From Treponema sp. (GTDB taxonomy: Bacteria > Spirochaetota > Spirochaetia > Treponematales > Treponemataceae): a stretch of 41,125 nt of DNA. The translations under genes were made by a program, and so were the position numbers. The notes under the pieces are model-generated. The model saw only the letters and a list, made by a program, of their open reading frames with translations. It was not told where the DNA came from and did not search any database. Location: contig JAKSTN010000022.1 in NCBI GenBank assembly GCA_024402535.1, forward strand, positions 1 through 41,125, read 5' to 3'. This document shows, one piece after another, positions 7,135-15,688 of this stretch (position 1 is the stretch's first letter; each line of letters opens with the position of its first letter).

Positions 7135-7545
7135 ATGGTACAGAAGAACTATAAAACCAAAACAAAAGATCTTATAAACGACTTTATCCTCAAACATCAC
7201 GACGTAACTTTTACTGCCGGCGAGATTTCTGAATATTTAAAGAGATGTGACAGCACAGTAAACGTTACAACTGTTTACCGTAATATTGACCGCCTCGTAG
7301 AAAAAGGAATCCTTATAAAACGTAAAAGCGATAACGAAGATGCGGCCCAGTATCAGGTAGTTTCAGAAGATTCTGACTGTGAACATCATATTCATCTGCA
7401 GTGTTCTGAATGCGGGAAACTGATCCACATGGAATGTGATTTTATGGATGAAATCCAGGAACATCTTATGAAAGATCATGGATTTTTCCTGGACTGTCGC
7501 CAGTCACTTTTAAAAGGACGCTGTGAAGAGTGCAGTAAAAAATAG
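7135..7545 (+). CDS. zur: Fur-family metalloregulator, probably zinc uptake regulator Zur
   Basis: A 136-residue Fur-family repressor if started at ATG 7135, the normal family length. An in-frame TTG at 7042 would add 31 residues of poor quality that overlap the operator. Winged-helix DNA-binding region at about 1-75 (VTFTAGEISEYL, then TVYRNIDRLVEKGIL). The His-rich strand CEHHIHLQC follows. Structural zinc ligands are C90/C93 and C130/C133. It is the first gene of an operon with znuACB and sits behind a Fur-type dyad, so zinc is the likely co-repressor and autoregulation is likely. No Shine-Dalgarno precedes ATG 7135. A TATATT six bases upstream of the ATG could be an internal leaderless promoter, but that is speculative. 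Confidence 0.85.
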   Translation: MVQKNYKTKTKDLINDFILKHHDVTFTAGEISEYLKRCDSTVNVTTVYRNIDRLVEKGILIKRKSDNEDAAQYQVVSEDSDCEHHIHLQCSECGKLIHMECDFMDEIQEHLMKDHGFFLDCRQSLLKGRCEECSKK

Positions 7546-7555
7546 GATGGAATTG

Positions 7556-8500
7556 ATGAATAAAAAAATATGTACAGTGATTTTCGCAGCATTTTTGATT
7601 TTTGTTTTTTCAGGCTGCAGCAAAAAAAACGGTGAGAATAAAAAGCCTGTTGTTTTATGTTCAACATTTCCGGTTTATGACTGGGCACGTAATATTATTG
7701 GCGAGTCTGATTCTTTTGATCTTCAGCTTTTGAATACAAAAGGAACAGACATGCATAGCTTTCAGCCAAGTGTTTCTGATATGGCAAGAATCTCATCGGC
7801 TGATTTTCTTTTTTATATTGGAGGCGAATCTGAAGTATGGATTAAAGATGCCCTTTCTGAAAGAAAGAATCAGAATCAGATTTCTCTGTCTTTGATTGAC
7901 TGTCTTGGCCAGGAACTTATGTTTGAAAGTTCCGAAGGCATTCTGGAAGATTCCGAAGAAGAGGAAGAAGACTCTGTTTATGATGAACATATCTGGCTTT
8001 CTCTGAAAAAGGCTGGTGAATGCAGCGCCTATATGGCTTTTACTTTTGCGGCTTCAGATGAAGAACATGCAGAGCTTTATGCCAAAAAATATGAGACTTA
8101 TGTAGAAGAACTTTTAAAGCTGGATGAAGAATTTAAGTTTGCTCTGAAAGACGGACCTGTTCTTCTTTTTGCAGATCGTTTTCCATTTCTTTATTTTGCT
8201 CATGATTATAATCTCACCACTTATGCCGCATTCCCGGGATGCAGTGCAGAAACTGAAGCAAGTTTTCGTACTGTAATCGGGCTTGCTGACAAGGTGAAGG
8301 AAAATAATCTACAGACTGTTTTTATTCTTGAGAATTCAAGTTCGAAAATGGCTGATCAGATTATTAAAACTGCAGGTACTGAAACTGAAGTAAAAGTGCT
8401 GAACTCACTTCAGGGTATAAGCATGGATGATATAAAAAGTGGCGCAACCTATATCGGATTGATGAAGAAAAATCTGGAGGTGCTTCGTGGCCTTAATTAA
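7556..8500 (+). CDS. znuA: zinc ABC transporter substrate-binding lipoprotein
   Basis: A 314-residue cluster A-I metal-binding protein that delivers Zn2+ (or Mn2+) to the ZnuBC permease. Signal peptide with lipobox FSGC (Cys21). Expected metal ligands are visible: His in TDMHSFQPS, His in YDEHIWLS, and the later FAHDYN with CSAETEAS. In place of the usual His-rich loop there is an acidic run (EDSEEEEEDSVYDEH). The ATG at 7556 is preferred because AGGA precedes it at a workable distance and the signal peptide begins there; in-frame starts exist at 7523 and 7547. The start lies 11 bp past the zur stop, and the end overlaps znuC by 14 bp. Confidence 0.88.
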   Translation: MNKKICTVIFAAFLIFVFSGCSKKNGENKKPVVLCSTFPVYDWARNIIGESDSFDLQLLNTKGTDMHSFQPSVSDMARISSADFLFYIGGESEVWIKDALSERKNQNQISLSLIDCLGQELMFESSEGILEDSEEEEEDSVYDEHIWLSLKKAGECSAYMAFTFAASDEEHAELYAKKYETYVEELLKLDEEFKFALKDGPVLLFADRFPFLYFAHDYNLTTYAAFPGCSAETEASFRTVIGLADKVKENNLQTVFILENSSSKMADQIIKTAGTETEVKVLNSLQGISMDDIKSGATYIGLMKKNLEVLRGLN

Positions 8501-9203
8501 ATGCGAAAATCTTATTGCAGGGTATAACGGAACTGCCGTTACTGCGCCAGTTTCCCTGGAACTTGATTCAGGGGATTATCTTTGCATTATTGGAAGTAAC
8601 GGAAGTGGAAAATCAACTTTAATAAAAACTCTTCTGGGGCTTGAAAAGCCTGTTTCCGGCGAAGTTGTTTTTGGTGATGGTCTTACTTCTCGTCAGATTG
8701 GTTATCTTCCACAACAGAGTGAAGTTCAGAAAGATTTTCCTGCTTCTGTGTGGGAAATTGTACTTTCGGGAACTTTGAACAAAATCCATCTGCGCCCATT
8801 TTATACAAAAAAAGAAAAAGAGCTTGCTGAAAGTGCTCTTGAAAAAATGGAAATCTCGCACCTGAAAAATAAATGTTACAGAACTCTTTCTGGTGGCCAG
8901 CAGCAGAGAGTCCTGCTTGCCCGTGCTCTTTGTGCCGCCAGCCGCCTTATTCTTCTTGATGAACCGGTTACAGGACTTGATCCTAAAGCAATGAACGAAA
9001 TGTATCACCTGATTGAAAAACTGAACAAGGAAGGTGTTGCTGTAATTATGATTTCCCATGATGTTGATGAAGCCGTAAAATACGCCAGTCACATTCTTAC
9101 TGTGGGAAGCGATCATTGTCATTTCCTTCCTGTGGAAGAATATATTACTTTTCACGGCGAACATTGCCACCATCATCACGAAGAGGAGGATGATCATGAA
9201 TAA
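8487..9203 (+). CDS. znuC: zinc ABC transporter ATP-binding protein
   Basis: A 238-residue ABC ATPase. Walker A is GSNGSGKST, followed by the Q-loop (YLPQQ), the signature LSGGQQQR and Walker B LILLDEP; the switch His is in ISHDVDEA. It energises import through ZnuB. The C-terminal tail HCHHHHEEEDDHE is a likely metal-binding tag. The start is GTG with GGAGG six bases upstream, overlapping the end of znuA. The gene overlaps znuB, consistent with translational coupling. Confidence 0.92.
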   Translation: MALIKCENLIAGYNGTAVTAPVSLELDSGDYLCIIGSNGSGKSTLIKTLLGLEKPVSGEVVFGDGLTSRQIGYLPQQSEVQKDFPASVWEIVLSGTLNKIHLRPFYTKKEKELAESALEKMEISHLKNKCYRTLSGGQQQRVLLARALCAASRLILLDEPVTGLDPKAMNEMYHLIEKLNKEGVAVIMISHDVDEAVKYASHILTVGSDHCHFLPVEEYITFHGEHCHHHHEEEDDHE

Positions 9204-10029
9204 TCTGATGTTTTATCTTGGATATCCTTTTGTCCGTTATGCTTTGATTGTAGGTGTTCTTATAGCACTTTGTTCTTCGCTTTTTGGTGTGACTCTGGTT
9301 TTGAAGCGTTTTTCATTTATAGGAGACGGGCTCAGTCATGTGGCCTTTGGCGCAATCGCTGTTGCTTCTGTCTTAAAGCTTTCGAACACAACTCTTATTG
9401 TTATGCCTGTAACAATTATTGCAGCGGTGCTTCTTCTTCGCGGCGGTAAAAACAGACGCATTAAAGGTGATGCCGCTATAGCTATGTTCAGTGTGGGCGC
9501 TCTGGCACTGGGTTACCTTATTATGAATGTGTTTTCTACCAGCGCAAATGTTTCCGGTGATGTATGTTCCACACTCTTTGGGTCAACTTCCATTTTGACA
9601 CTTAAAAAATCTGAAGTGATTATGTGTTCTGTAATGTCGGTTCTTGTTGTTCTCTTTTTTATTATTTACTATAACCGGATTTTCGCCATAACTTTTGATG
9701 AAACTTTTGCAAAGGCAACCGGAACTAATGCTGAAGCCTATAATATGGGAGTGGCAATCGTTTCTGCAATTATTATTGTTCTTGCAATGAATCTGGTAGG
9801 TTCACTTTTAATTTCTGCTCTGATTATTTTCCCAGCTTTAAGTGCTATGGCCATTTTTACGAATTATAAAAGTGCCGTTATTGCTTCGGCAGTTATTTCT
9901 GTAATCTGTGCATTTTCTGGAATTATCGTTTCTATTCTTGTATCAACTCCGGTTGGGGCAACAATTGTAGCAGCAAACATAATTGTGTATGCTATATGCA
10001 GTTTTACTGGAAAGGGAATTAAGAGATAA
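9196..10029 (+). CDS. znuB: zinc ABC transporter permease
   Basis: A 277-residue integral membrane protein of the ABC-3 (ZnuB/TroC/MntB) family with about eight hydrophobic segments. Family signatures include VLKRFSFIGDGLSHVAFGA near the N terminus and LVGSLLISALIIFPALSA near the C terminus. It forms the channel for the metal delivered by ZnuA. Of two ATGs (9190 and 9196), the second is better spaced from the GAGGAGG ribosome-binding site. It overlaps znuC by 8 bp, and its stop overlaps the next start (TAATG). Confidence 0.9.
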   Translation: MNNLMFYLGYPFVRYALIVGVLIALCSSLFGVTLVLKRFSFIGDGLSHVAFGAIAVASVLKLSNTTLIVMPVTIIAAVLLLRGGKNRRIKGDAAIAMFSVGALALGYLIMNVFSTSANVSGDVCSTLFGSTSILTLKKSEVIMCSVMSVLVVLFFIIYYNRIFAITFDETFAKATGTNAEAYNMGVAIVSAIIIVLAMNLVGSLLISALIIFPALSAMAIFTNYKSAVIASAVISVICAFSGIIVSILVSTPVGATIVAANIIVYAICSFTGKGIKR

Positions 10030-11285
10030 TGACTGCACAAAAGAAGAGAGTAACTAAAAAAACACCTTCAAAAAAAACAGGAACTGCAAAGAAAAGAACA
10101 TCTGCCAGAAAATCTTCTGTAAAAAAAGGAAAGGTTTCTGTTTCTGCAACAGGTCTTTTTGCTCTTTGTGGCGGTGTCATTGTCTGCTGTATGGTGCTTC
10201 TTCTTGCTACTACCATTGCAGAAAAACGTCCTGAAATAGATTCGTCATATTCATACAGTGCTGAGAATGATCATGCAGCTAAAGTAAAGCCTGCTCAGCC
10301 TGAAAAGAAAAAGCAGGCTGCTTCTGCAGAAAAAAAGGCTGAGCCTAAAAAAACTGCAGAAAAAAATATCAGCCAGAAAACTAAGACGGAACCTAAGCCT
10401 CAGGTTCAGGAAAAAGTGAAAAGTGATGCGTCAGGGATCGCTGCGAAAACACCGCAACCGGAGGCGCAGGCAAAGCCGAAGCCCCGGGAGGAGTTGAAGC
10501 AAGAGCCCGCCCCGAAGCCTGCGAACGAAGTGAAGCAGGCTGATGGGGGACGCCCAAAAACTGAAAACAAAAAAGCCGATTTTAATTTCCCTCAGGCTTC
10601 GAATAACGCCCAGCTCTGTATCCTTCTTGATGACGGGGGACAGAATCTGGATGACCTTAAAAAATTCCTTGCACTGAAAATTCCTGTGACTGTTGCAGTG
10701 TTGCCAAAACTCAGGGATTCGGTTTCCAGTGCCCAGGCGGTACGGGCTTCTGGCTATGCGGAGCTTATGCTTCACCAGCCAATGCAGGCGGTAAACTTAA
10801 ATGTGAACCCGGGCCCTGGGGCTATTAAACCTGACATGACTTCTTCCCAGATTACAAACCTGGTTCTTGAAAACCTGCGGGAAGTAGGGCCTGTTTCTGG
10901 CATGAATAACCACGAAGGTTCCCTTATTACGGCTGATGCAGAAAAAATGGAAACGGTTATAAATCTTGCCCATATGCAGGGTATATATTTTCTGGATTCC
11001 CGTACAAACGTGGAAACAAAGATTCCTTACGTAAGCCGCGAGCTTGGTTACGGCTGGTATGAACGGAACGGTTACTTTCTGGACAATCAGAAAACCCGGG
11101 AAGAATTCCTTAAGGAACTGCGGAAGAACCTGGATATTGCCAATAAAACGGGATGCGTTATAATGATAGCCCACGTGTGGTCTGCCGATTACATGCCGGC
11201 TTTAATCCGGGAAGTGTATCCGGAACTTGTGGCAAAAGGGTATAGCTTCACCACCGTGGGAAAGAGTAAAGGTTTGAAAAATTAG
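10029..11285 (+). CDS. divergent polysaccharide deacetylase family protein (YibQ-like)
   Basis: 418 residues in three parts: a very basic cytoplasmic N terminus (about 1-38), one membrane anchor (about 40-60), and an Ala/Pro/Lys/Glu-rich linker to about 185 leading to a catalytic-type domain (about 190-418). That domain matches the divergent polysaccharide deacetylase family: LCILLDDGGQN with the paired Asp, then LMLHQPMQ and MNNHEGSL carrying His, and VIMIAHVWS. Such enzymes are NodB-like, usually metal-dependent and periplasmic. The substrate is unknown, perhaps peptidoglycan or another envelope glycan. TAATG overlap with znuB places it in the zinc operon. Part of the linker (about 10430-10555) is markedly GC-richer than its surroundings and contains a stem-loop. 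Confidence 0.8.
   Translation: MTAQKKRVTKKTPSKKTGTAKKRTSARKSSVKKGKVSVSATGLFALCGGVIVCCMVLLLATTIAEKRPEIDSSYSYSAENDHAAKVKPAQPEKKKQAASAEKKAEPKKTAEKNISQKTKTEPKPQVQEKVKSDASGIAAKTPQPEAQAKPKPREELKQEPAPKPANEVKQADGGRPKTENKKADFNFPQASNNAQLCILLDDGGQNLDDLKKFLALKIPVTVAVLPKLRDSVSSAQAVRASGYAELMLHQPMQAVNLNVNPGPGAIKPDMTSSQITNLVLENLREVGPVSGMNNHEGSLITADAEKMETVINLAHMQGIYFLDSRTNVETKIPYVSRELGYGWYERNGYFLDNQKTREEFLKELRKNLDIANKTGCVIMIAHVWSADYMPALIREVYPELVAKGYSFTTVGKSKGLKN
10516..10541 (+). repeat. stem-loop inside the deacetylase linker
   Basis: AGCCTGC (10516-10522) pairs with GCAGGCT (10535-10541) around the loop GAACGAAGTGAA. The loop shares the decamer GAACGAAGTG with the second hairpin of the zur leader (loop 7095-7108), although the stems differ in sequence. 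This suggests a dispersed small palindromic element, here in frame within a low-complexity linker. Confidence 0.4.
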
Positions 11286-11325
11286 AGTTTTAAATCTGGT
11301 TTGAAAATTAAATTGGAGCATATAT

Positions 11326-12351
11326 ATGAAGGTTTTAGGTATTGAATCAAGCTGTGACGAAACTGCTGCCGCCATTGTTGAAGACGGAAAAAAGATTATC
11401 AGTAACGTTGTAGCAACTCAGATTCCTTTTCATCAGATTTATAAAGGAGTTGTTCCTGAAATAGCCAGTCGTAAACATGCTGAATGGATTCTTCCTGTTG
11501 TGAACCAGGCTCTGGCAGAAGCAAATATGGATCTTTCTGAAGTTGATGCTATCTGTGCAACAAACAGACCGGGACTTATGGGCTCACTTCTGGTCGGCCT
11601 TACTTTCGGTAAAACTCTGGCATGGGCTACCGGTAAACCTTTTGTTGCCGTAAACCATATGCTGGGACATCTTTATGCCGCTCATCTGGAAAACGATATT
11701 CCTTATCCATACCTTGGTCTTCTGGTTTCAGGCGGTCATTCCATTATCTGTAAAGTAAATAATTTTGATGATATTGAAGTGCTTGGAACTACTGTGGACG
11801 ATTCTGTAGGGGAAGCTTTTGATAAAGTTTCAAAGTTCTACGGTCTTGGTTACCCTGGAGGAGTTGTTATCGACAACCTGGCTAAGAAGGGGGACCCTAA
11901 AGCTGCAACTTTCCCAATTCCTCGTCTGGATCCTAAAGATCACCGCTACGACGTTTCGTTCAGCGGACTTAAAACTGCTGTAATTCACCAGTGTGATATG
12001 TTCTGGAACGAAGGTTATGAACATTCTACAGAAAACATGTGTGCCGCTTTCCAGGAAACTGCTGTAAAAACTCTGACAAATAAATTGCTTAAGGCTGTGG
12101 AAGATACCGGACTTAAAACTGTTGTTGCCGGTGGCGGGGTTGCTGCAAACTCAAGACTTCGCTCTATTCTTGCAGAACATAAAGATCTGAATTGTATTTT
12201 CCCGCCGCTGAAACTTTGCGGTGACAACGGCGCTATGATTGCCGGAGTAGGCTATCATTTCCTGGCCCGTGGGGACCGTTCAGACTGGAACACAACCGCC
12301 TGTGCCCGAATCCCTCAGTTCAAGCGGGGACTGGACCAGGTAAGACGTTAA
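11326..12351 (+). CDS. tsaD: tRNA N6-adenosine threonylcarbamoyltransferase
   Basis: A 341-residue Kae1/TsaD/Gcp protein of the ASKHA fold. It transfers threonylcarbamoyl from TC-AMP to A37 of tRNAs reading ANN codons, working with TsaB and TsaE. Features seen: the N-terminal LGIESSCDETAAAIV, the metal-binding HMLGH (His111, His115), the phosphate loop LVSGGHS, and VAGGGVAANSRLR with CGDNGAMIA near the C terminus. Length is normal. TTGGAG lies about 9 bp before the ATG. It starts 40 bp after the deacetylase with no terminator between, and ends at a bidirectional terminator shared with flgN. Confidence 0.96.
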   Translation: MKVLGIESSCDETAAAIVEDGKKIISNVVATQIPFHQIYKGVVPEIASRKHAEWILPVVNQALAEANMDLSEVDAICATNRPGLMGSLLVGLTFGKTLAWATGKPFVAVNHMLGHLYAAHLENDIPYPYLGLLVSGGHSIICKVNNFDDIEVLGTTVDDSVGEAFDKVSKFYGLGYPGGVVIDNLAKKGDPKAATFPIPRLDPKDHRYDVSFSGLKTAVIHQCDMFWNEGYEHSTENMCAAFQETAVKTLTNKLLKAVEDTGLKTVVAGGGVAANSRLRSILAEHKDLNCIFPPLKLCGDNGAMIAGVGYHFLARGDRSDWNTTACARIPQFKRGLDQVRR

Positions 12352-12360
12352 TTGGAAACA

Positions 12361-12390
12361 AAAAAAGCTCCCATTTGGGAGCTTTTTTTT
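12361..12390. terminator. bidirectional terminator between tsaD and flgN
   Basis: AAAAAAGCTCCC (12361-12372), a 4-nt loop, then GGGAGCTTTTTTTT (12377-12390). The A run on one side and T run on the other make it symmetric. It overlaps the first bases of the flgN stop codon region. Confidence 0.9.
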
Positions 12391-12865
12391 ATGCCTGAAC
12401 TGACATCATGTGGCCTGAGTTTCTTGCGCTGGCTGCATAGACAGAAGCGGCATTGCGGTAAGGATTTGCGTTCTGTGCAGAACTGATTCTTGTGCGCAGT
12501 TCAATGATATGGCTTTTCAGAAGTTCACGGTTCTTTTCATTCTGAGCCAGAACTTTTGTCTGAAGAGTTTCAAGTTCGTTCTGAATGTCTTTGATTTCCT
12601 TTTCTTCTTTTCCTACATTTGCATCGTAAAGTTTCTGCATTGGAACAATGACTTTCTGAAGGTTTGCAATGCTTTTTACAACCTGCTGTTCAATTTCAGT
12701 GTGGGCAACAAGTGCGTCTGTGTCTTCTTTTGTGATTGATGTCTGCTGTTTTTCAAGAACATTCAAATATTCCTGGAATTTTGCTCTCTGCTGTTCCAGC
12801 AGTTTTCTGAAATGCTTAAGAGTTGCAACTCTTTCGTCCAGTTCTTCCTTTGAAATTTCTGCCAT
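12389..12865 (-). CDS. flgN: FlgN-like flagellar export chaperone
   Basis: 158 residues, almost entirely alpha-helical with heptad patterns (about 1-125), then a flexible Ala/Asn/Ser tail. The pattern of a long N-terminal helix with repeated Q/E/K and a basic C-terminal helix, together with its place directly after fliS, fits FlgN, the chaperone for the hook-filament junction proteins FlgK and FlgL. Sequence identity to FlgN is always low, so the name depends on context. The ribosome-binding site GGGAGG precedes the ATG, and it starts 24 bp after the fliS stop. Confidence 0.6.
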   Translation of the reverse strand: MAEISKEELDERVATLKHFRKLLEQQRAKFQEYLNVLEKQQTSITKEDTDALVAHTEIEQQVVKSIANLQKVIVPMQKLYDANVGKEEKEIKDIQNELETLQTKVLAQNEKNRELLKSHIIELRTRISSAQNANPYRNAASVYAASARNSGHMMSVQA

Positions 12866-12889
12866 ATTAATATCCTCCCGTTTTTTTAT

Positions 12890-13327
12890 TTATCCCTGAA
12901 TGCTGAGTCTGCTTTCATTTGACGAAGGTGTAGCGTTTGCTGTTGTGGAAGCAATCTGGCGCCAGCTTTCTGTTAAATCTTTAAGCATTTTAAGTACAGA
13001 CTCAATTTTTCCTTTGTCTTTACTGATGTTTGCCTGCATTAGTTCTTCATTGAAATACAGGTAAAGTGCCATGAGATTTTTTGCAATTTCTCCGCCTTTT
13101 TCCATATCCAGTGAAACCTCCAGTTCAGAAATAATGGCTTCGGCTTTCTGAAGACAGTTTCCGAACTGTTCAATGTTTTTTGCCAGGATTTTTCCGTCCG
13201 GCTCAAAAAGTGCAACAGCCTGTGACAGCTGTTTTACGGCACCTTCATACAGAAGAACAATGAGTCTTCCTCTTGTTGCAGTATTGATGTTTGTTCTCTG
13301 ATAAGCTGTGTAAGCGTTGTTATACAT
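12890..13327 (-). CDS. fliS: flagellin-specific chaperone FliS
   Basis: 145 residues of the FliS family. The N-terminal AYQRTNINTATRGRLIVLLYEGAVKQL matches the family start (Y-x-x-x-x-I-x-T-A-x-x-x-x-L-I-x-x-L-Y-E-G-A), and the later LYLYFNEELMQANISKD is characteristic. It binds the C terminus of flagellin to prevent polymerisation before export, here for periplasmic flagella. First gene of a fliS-flgN operon; AGGAG precedes the ATG. Confidence 0.92.
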   Translation of the reverse strand: MYNNAYTAYQRTNINTATRGRLIVLLYEGAVKQLSQAVALFEPDGKILAKNIEQFGNCLQKAEAIISELEVSLDMEKGGEIAKNLMALYLYFNEELMQANISKDKGKIESVLKMLKDLTESWRQIASTTANATPSSNESRLSIQG

Positions 13328-13525
13328 GTGTTTTTCTCCTAATCTGGCACGAAATTTTGTGTTTTGGGCACAAAACAGTGCGAAATTATAGTTTTACGAT
13401 AGAATTTTCGGTTATTTCTTAATGGACTTTAGACTTTTTTCTTCATATTTATACTTTTTATCTTTTTTGGTATTATATTTATAAGTAATACTCTGCATTT
13501 TTTTTTGCAGTTTTACGGAGACAAA
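13328..13525. promoter_or_regulatory. divergent fliS / ftsH intergenic region
   Basis: AT-rich, with no gene. A TATAAT on the minus strand at 13390-13385 is a plausible -10 for fliS. Between it and fliS is a 7-bp stem TTTTGTG (13355-13361) / CACAAAA (13369-13375). No clear sigma-28 element (TAAA-N15-GCCGATAA) was seen. On the plus strand there are several TATA-like stretches (13450-13490), but no convincing -35/-10 pair for ftsH. Confidence 0.35.
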
Positions 13526-15688
13526 ATGGCTGACGAAAACAACAAGGACGACAACAACAGAAAGGATGAACAGGATCCTTATAACTTCTTCAAATTCGCA
13601 GGACCAGTAGAGCCTGAGAAAGATGACAAAAATAAGGATAAAAAGCCTAAACGCAAGTTCCCTATTTTTGCCATAATCATGGCAGTTCTGGCAGCATTCC
13701 TTCTGGCAGATGTCTTTTTCTCACCAAAGGAAAAAGGTAATCAGATAGATTATTCTCTTTTCTGTACACTTATTGAAAACGGATCAATCGTTGAAGTTGA
13801 AGTAGGTGACAGTTATATAATTGGTTACGGAATGCAGACTTCCGGAAATGACAGCTACAATTCAAGTACCGGTTTCAAAAACAGAATTACAGGTCTTGCT
13901 GCACCAGGAAAAAATCGCCCTGTTTATAGAACAAATGCAGTTTTAATGGAAAAACTTTTTGTCCTTATGGATTCAAAAGGTGTAACTTACAGATTTATTG
14001 GAAAACAGAATACTGTATGGCTTCAGCTGCTTATTAATTTCCTTCCATTCATTCTGATTATTGTTCTTTACGTTGTGATTTTCCGTAAAATGAGCGGAAA
14101 CAAAGAAGGCGGCATGGGACTTTTTGGTATGGGCGGAAGCCGTGCCAAGGCAATTGAGGAAGGAAAAGTAAAAACTCGTTTCTCTGATGTTGCCGGCGTT
14201 GATGAAGCAAAAGAAGAACTGGTTGAAGTTGTAGACTTCCTTAAAGAACCTAAAAAATATACAGATATCGGTGGTAAGATTCCAAAAGGTGTTCTTCTGG
14301 TAGGACCTCCAGGAACAGGTAAAACTCTGCTGGCCCGTGCAGTTGCCGGTGAAGCAGGCGTTCCGTTCTTCCGTATTTCCGGATCAGACTTTGTTGAAAT
14401 GTTCGTAGGTGTTGGTGCTTCCCGTGTTCGTGACCTTTTCAAACAGGCCCGCGAAAAAGCTCCATGTATCGTATTTATTGATGAAATCGATGCCCTTGGT
14501 AAGAACCGTATGAACGGTTATGGCGGCGGAAATGATGAACGTGAACAGACATTGAACCAGCTGCTGGTTGAAATGGACGGTTTCGATAACGAAAAAGGTC
14601 TCATCATTCTGGCTGCTACAAACCGCGCCGATATTCTTGACCCGGCACTTTTACGTCCTGGCCGTTTTGACCGTCATGTTCCTGTTGAAAAGCCTGATGT
14701 TAAAGGGCGCGAAGAAATCCTTCGTATCCATGCTAAGAACGTAAAACTTGACAGTGATGTTGATTTTGAATCGGTTGCTCACGGAACAACAGGTTTTGCC
14801 GGTGCAGATCTGGCAAACGTTGTAAACGAAGCAGCACTTCTGGCCGTTCGTAATGGACACAAGAAAGTTTCAATGAGCGATTTCAATGATGCTATCGATA
14901 AGGTAAGCATTGGTCTTAAAAAGAAAAGCCGAAAGGATAACGAAAAGGAAATGCGCCTGGTTTCTGTTCACGAAACAGGTCACGCCCTGGTTGGTGCATT
15001 TACTCCTGATTATCCTCCTGTAAATAAAATTACTGTTGTTCCAAGAAGTCACGGAGTTGGCGGGTTCACACAGTACCGCGAAGAAGAGGAAAAGAATTTC
15101 CAGACCCGCGGCGACATGATGAATGAAGTTGACACACTGCTTGGTGGACGTGCCGCAGAAGAAATTGTTCTTGGAGACATTTCTACTGGTGCTTCAAACG
15201 ACATCGCCCGTGCAACAGATATTCTTAAACGTATGATTGTCGATTTTGGTATGAGCGACAAGTTCAAGAATATGACGCTGGGAAAAGGTGTTCTTGCAGG
15301 CGCTTCAGGGGAACCAACTCTTGTTCGTGAATTCTCAGAAGAAACTCAGAAGTTTATTGATGATGAAATTGCAAGAATCATTAATGAACGTTACAGCCAT
15401 GTTCTTAAGATCATTAAAGATCATAAGGAACTGGTAGACTATATTGCAAAACGTCTTATTGAAGTTGAAACAATGGAAGGCAAAGAATTCTATGAAATTA
15501 TTAAGGCCGAAAAACATTGTCAGGAACTTGAAGACAAAGCTGTAAAGGCTGATGAAAAAGCAGAAACTGAATCAGAGGTTAAGGAAAAGAAGCCAAGAAA
15601 AAAGGCCGCTTCAAAAACTGAAAAATCTGATGATGAAAAACCTGCTCCTAAAGCCCGTAAAGCCAGAGGAAAAAAAGATGAAAATTAA
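13526..15688 (+). CDS. ftsH: ATP-dependent zinc metalloprotease FtsH
   Basis: A 720-residue membrane AAA+ protease degrading unassembled membrane proteins and regulatory substrates. An acidic, Lys-rich N terminus is followed by TM1 (about 47-65), a periplasmic domain and TM2 (about 167-188). The AAA module has Walker A GPPGTGKT (260-267), Walker B IVFIDEID (about 315-322) and [23 protein letters not shown]. The protease active site is HETGH (482-486). The C terminus is a charged Lys/Glu tail. The cytoplasmic N-terminal extension of about 45 residues is longer than usual. ATG 13526 with GGAGA is chosen over an in-frame TTG at 13505. It overlaps the next gene by 11 bp. Confidence 0.97.
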   Translation: MADENNKDDNNRKDEQDPYNFFKFAGPVEPEKDDKNKDKKPKRKFPIFAIIMAVLAAFLLADVFFSPKEKGNQIDYSLFCTLIENGSIVEVEVGDSYIIGYGMQTSGNDSYNSSTGFKNRITGLAAPGKNRPVYRTNAVLMEKLFVLMDSKGVTYRFIGKQNTVWLQLLINFLPFILIIVLYVVIFRKMSGNKEGGMGLFGMGGSRAKAIEEGKVKTRFSDVAGVDEAKEELVEVVDFLKEPKKYTDIGGKIPKGVLLVGPPGTGKTLLARAVAGEAGVPFFRISGSDFVEMFVGVGASRVRDLFKQAREKAPCIVFIDEIDALGKNRMNGYGGGNDEREQTLNQLLVEMDGFDNEKGLIILAATNRADILDPALLRPGRFDRHVPVEKPDVKGREEILRIHAKNVKLDSDVDFESVAHGTTGFAGADLANVVNEAALLAVRNGHKKVSMSDFNDAIDKVSIGLKKKSRKDNEKEMRLVSVHETGHALVGAFTPDYPPVNKITVVPRSHGVGGFTQYREEEEKNFQTRGDMMNEVDTLLGGRAAEEIVLGDISTGASNDIARATDILKRMIVDFGMSDKFKNMTLGKGVLAGASGEPTLVREFSEETQKFIDDEIARIINERYSHVLKIIKDHKELVDYIAKRLIEVETMEGKEFYEIIKAEKHCQELEDKAVKADEKAETESEVKEKKPRKKAASKTEKSDDEKPAPKARKARGKKDEN

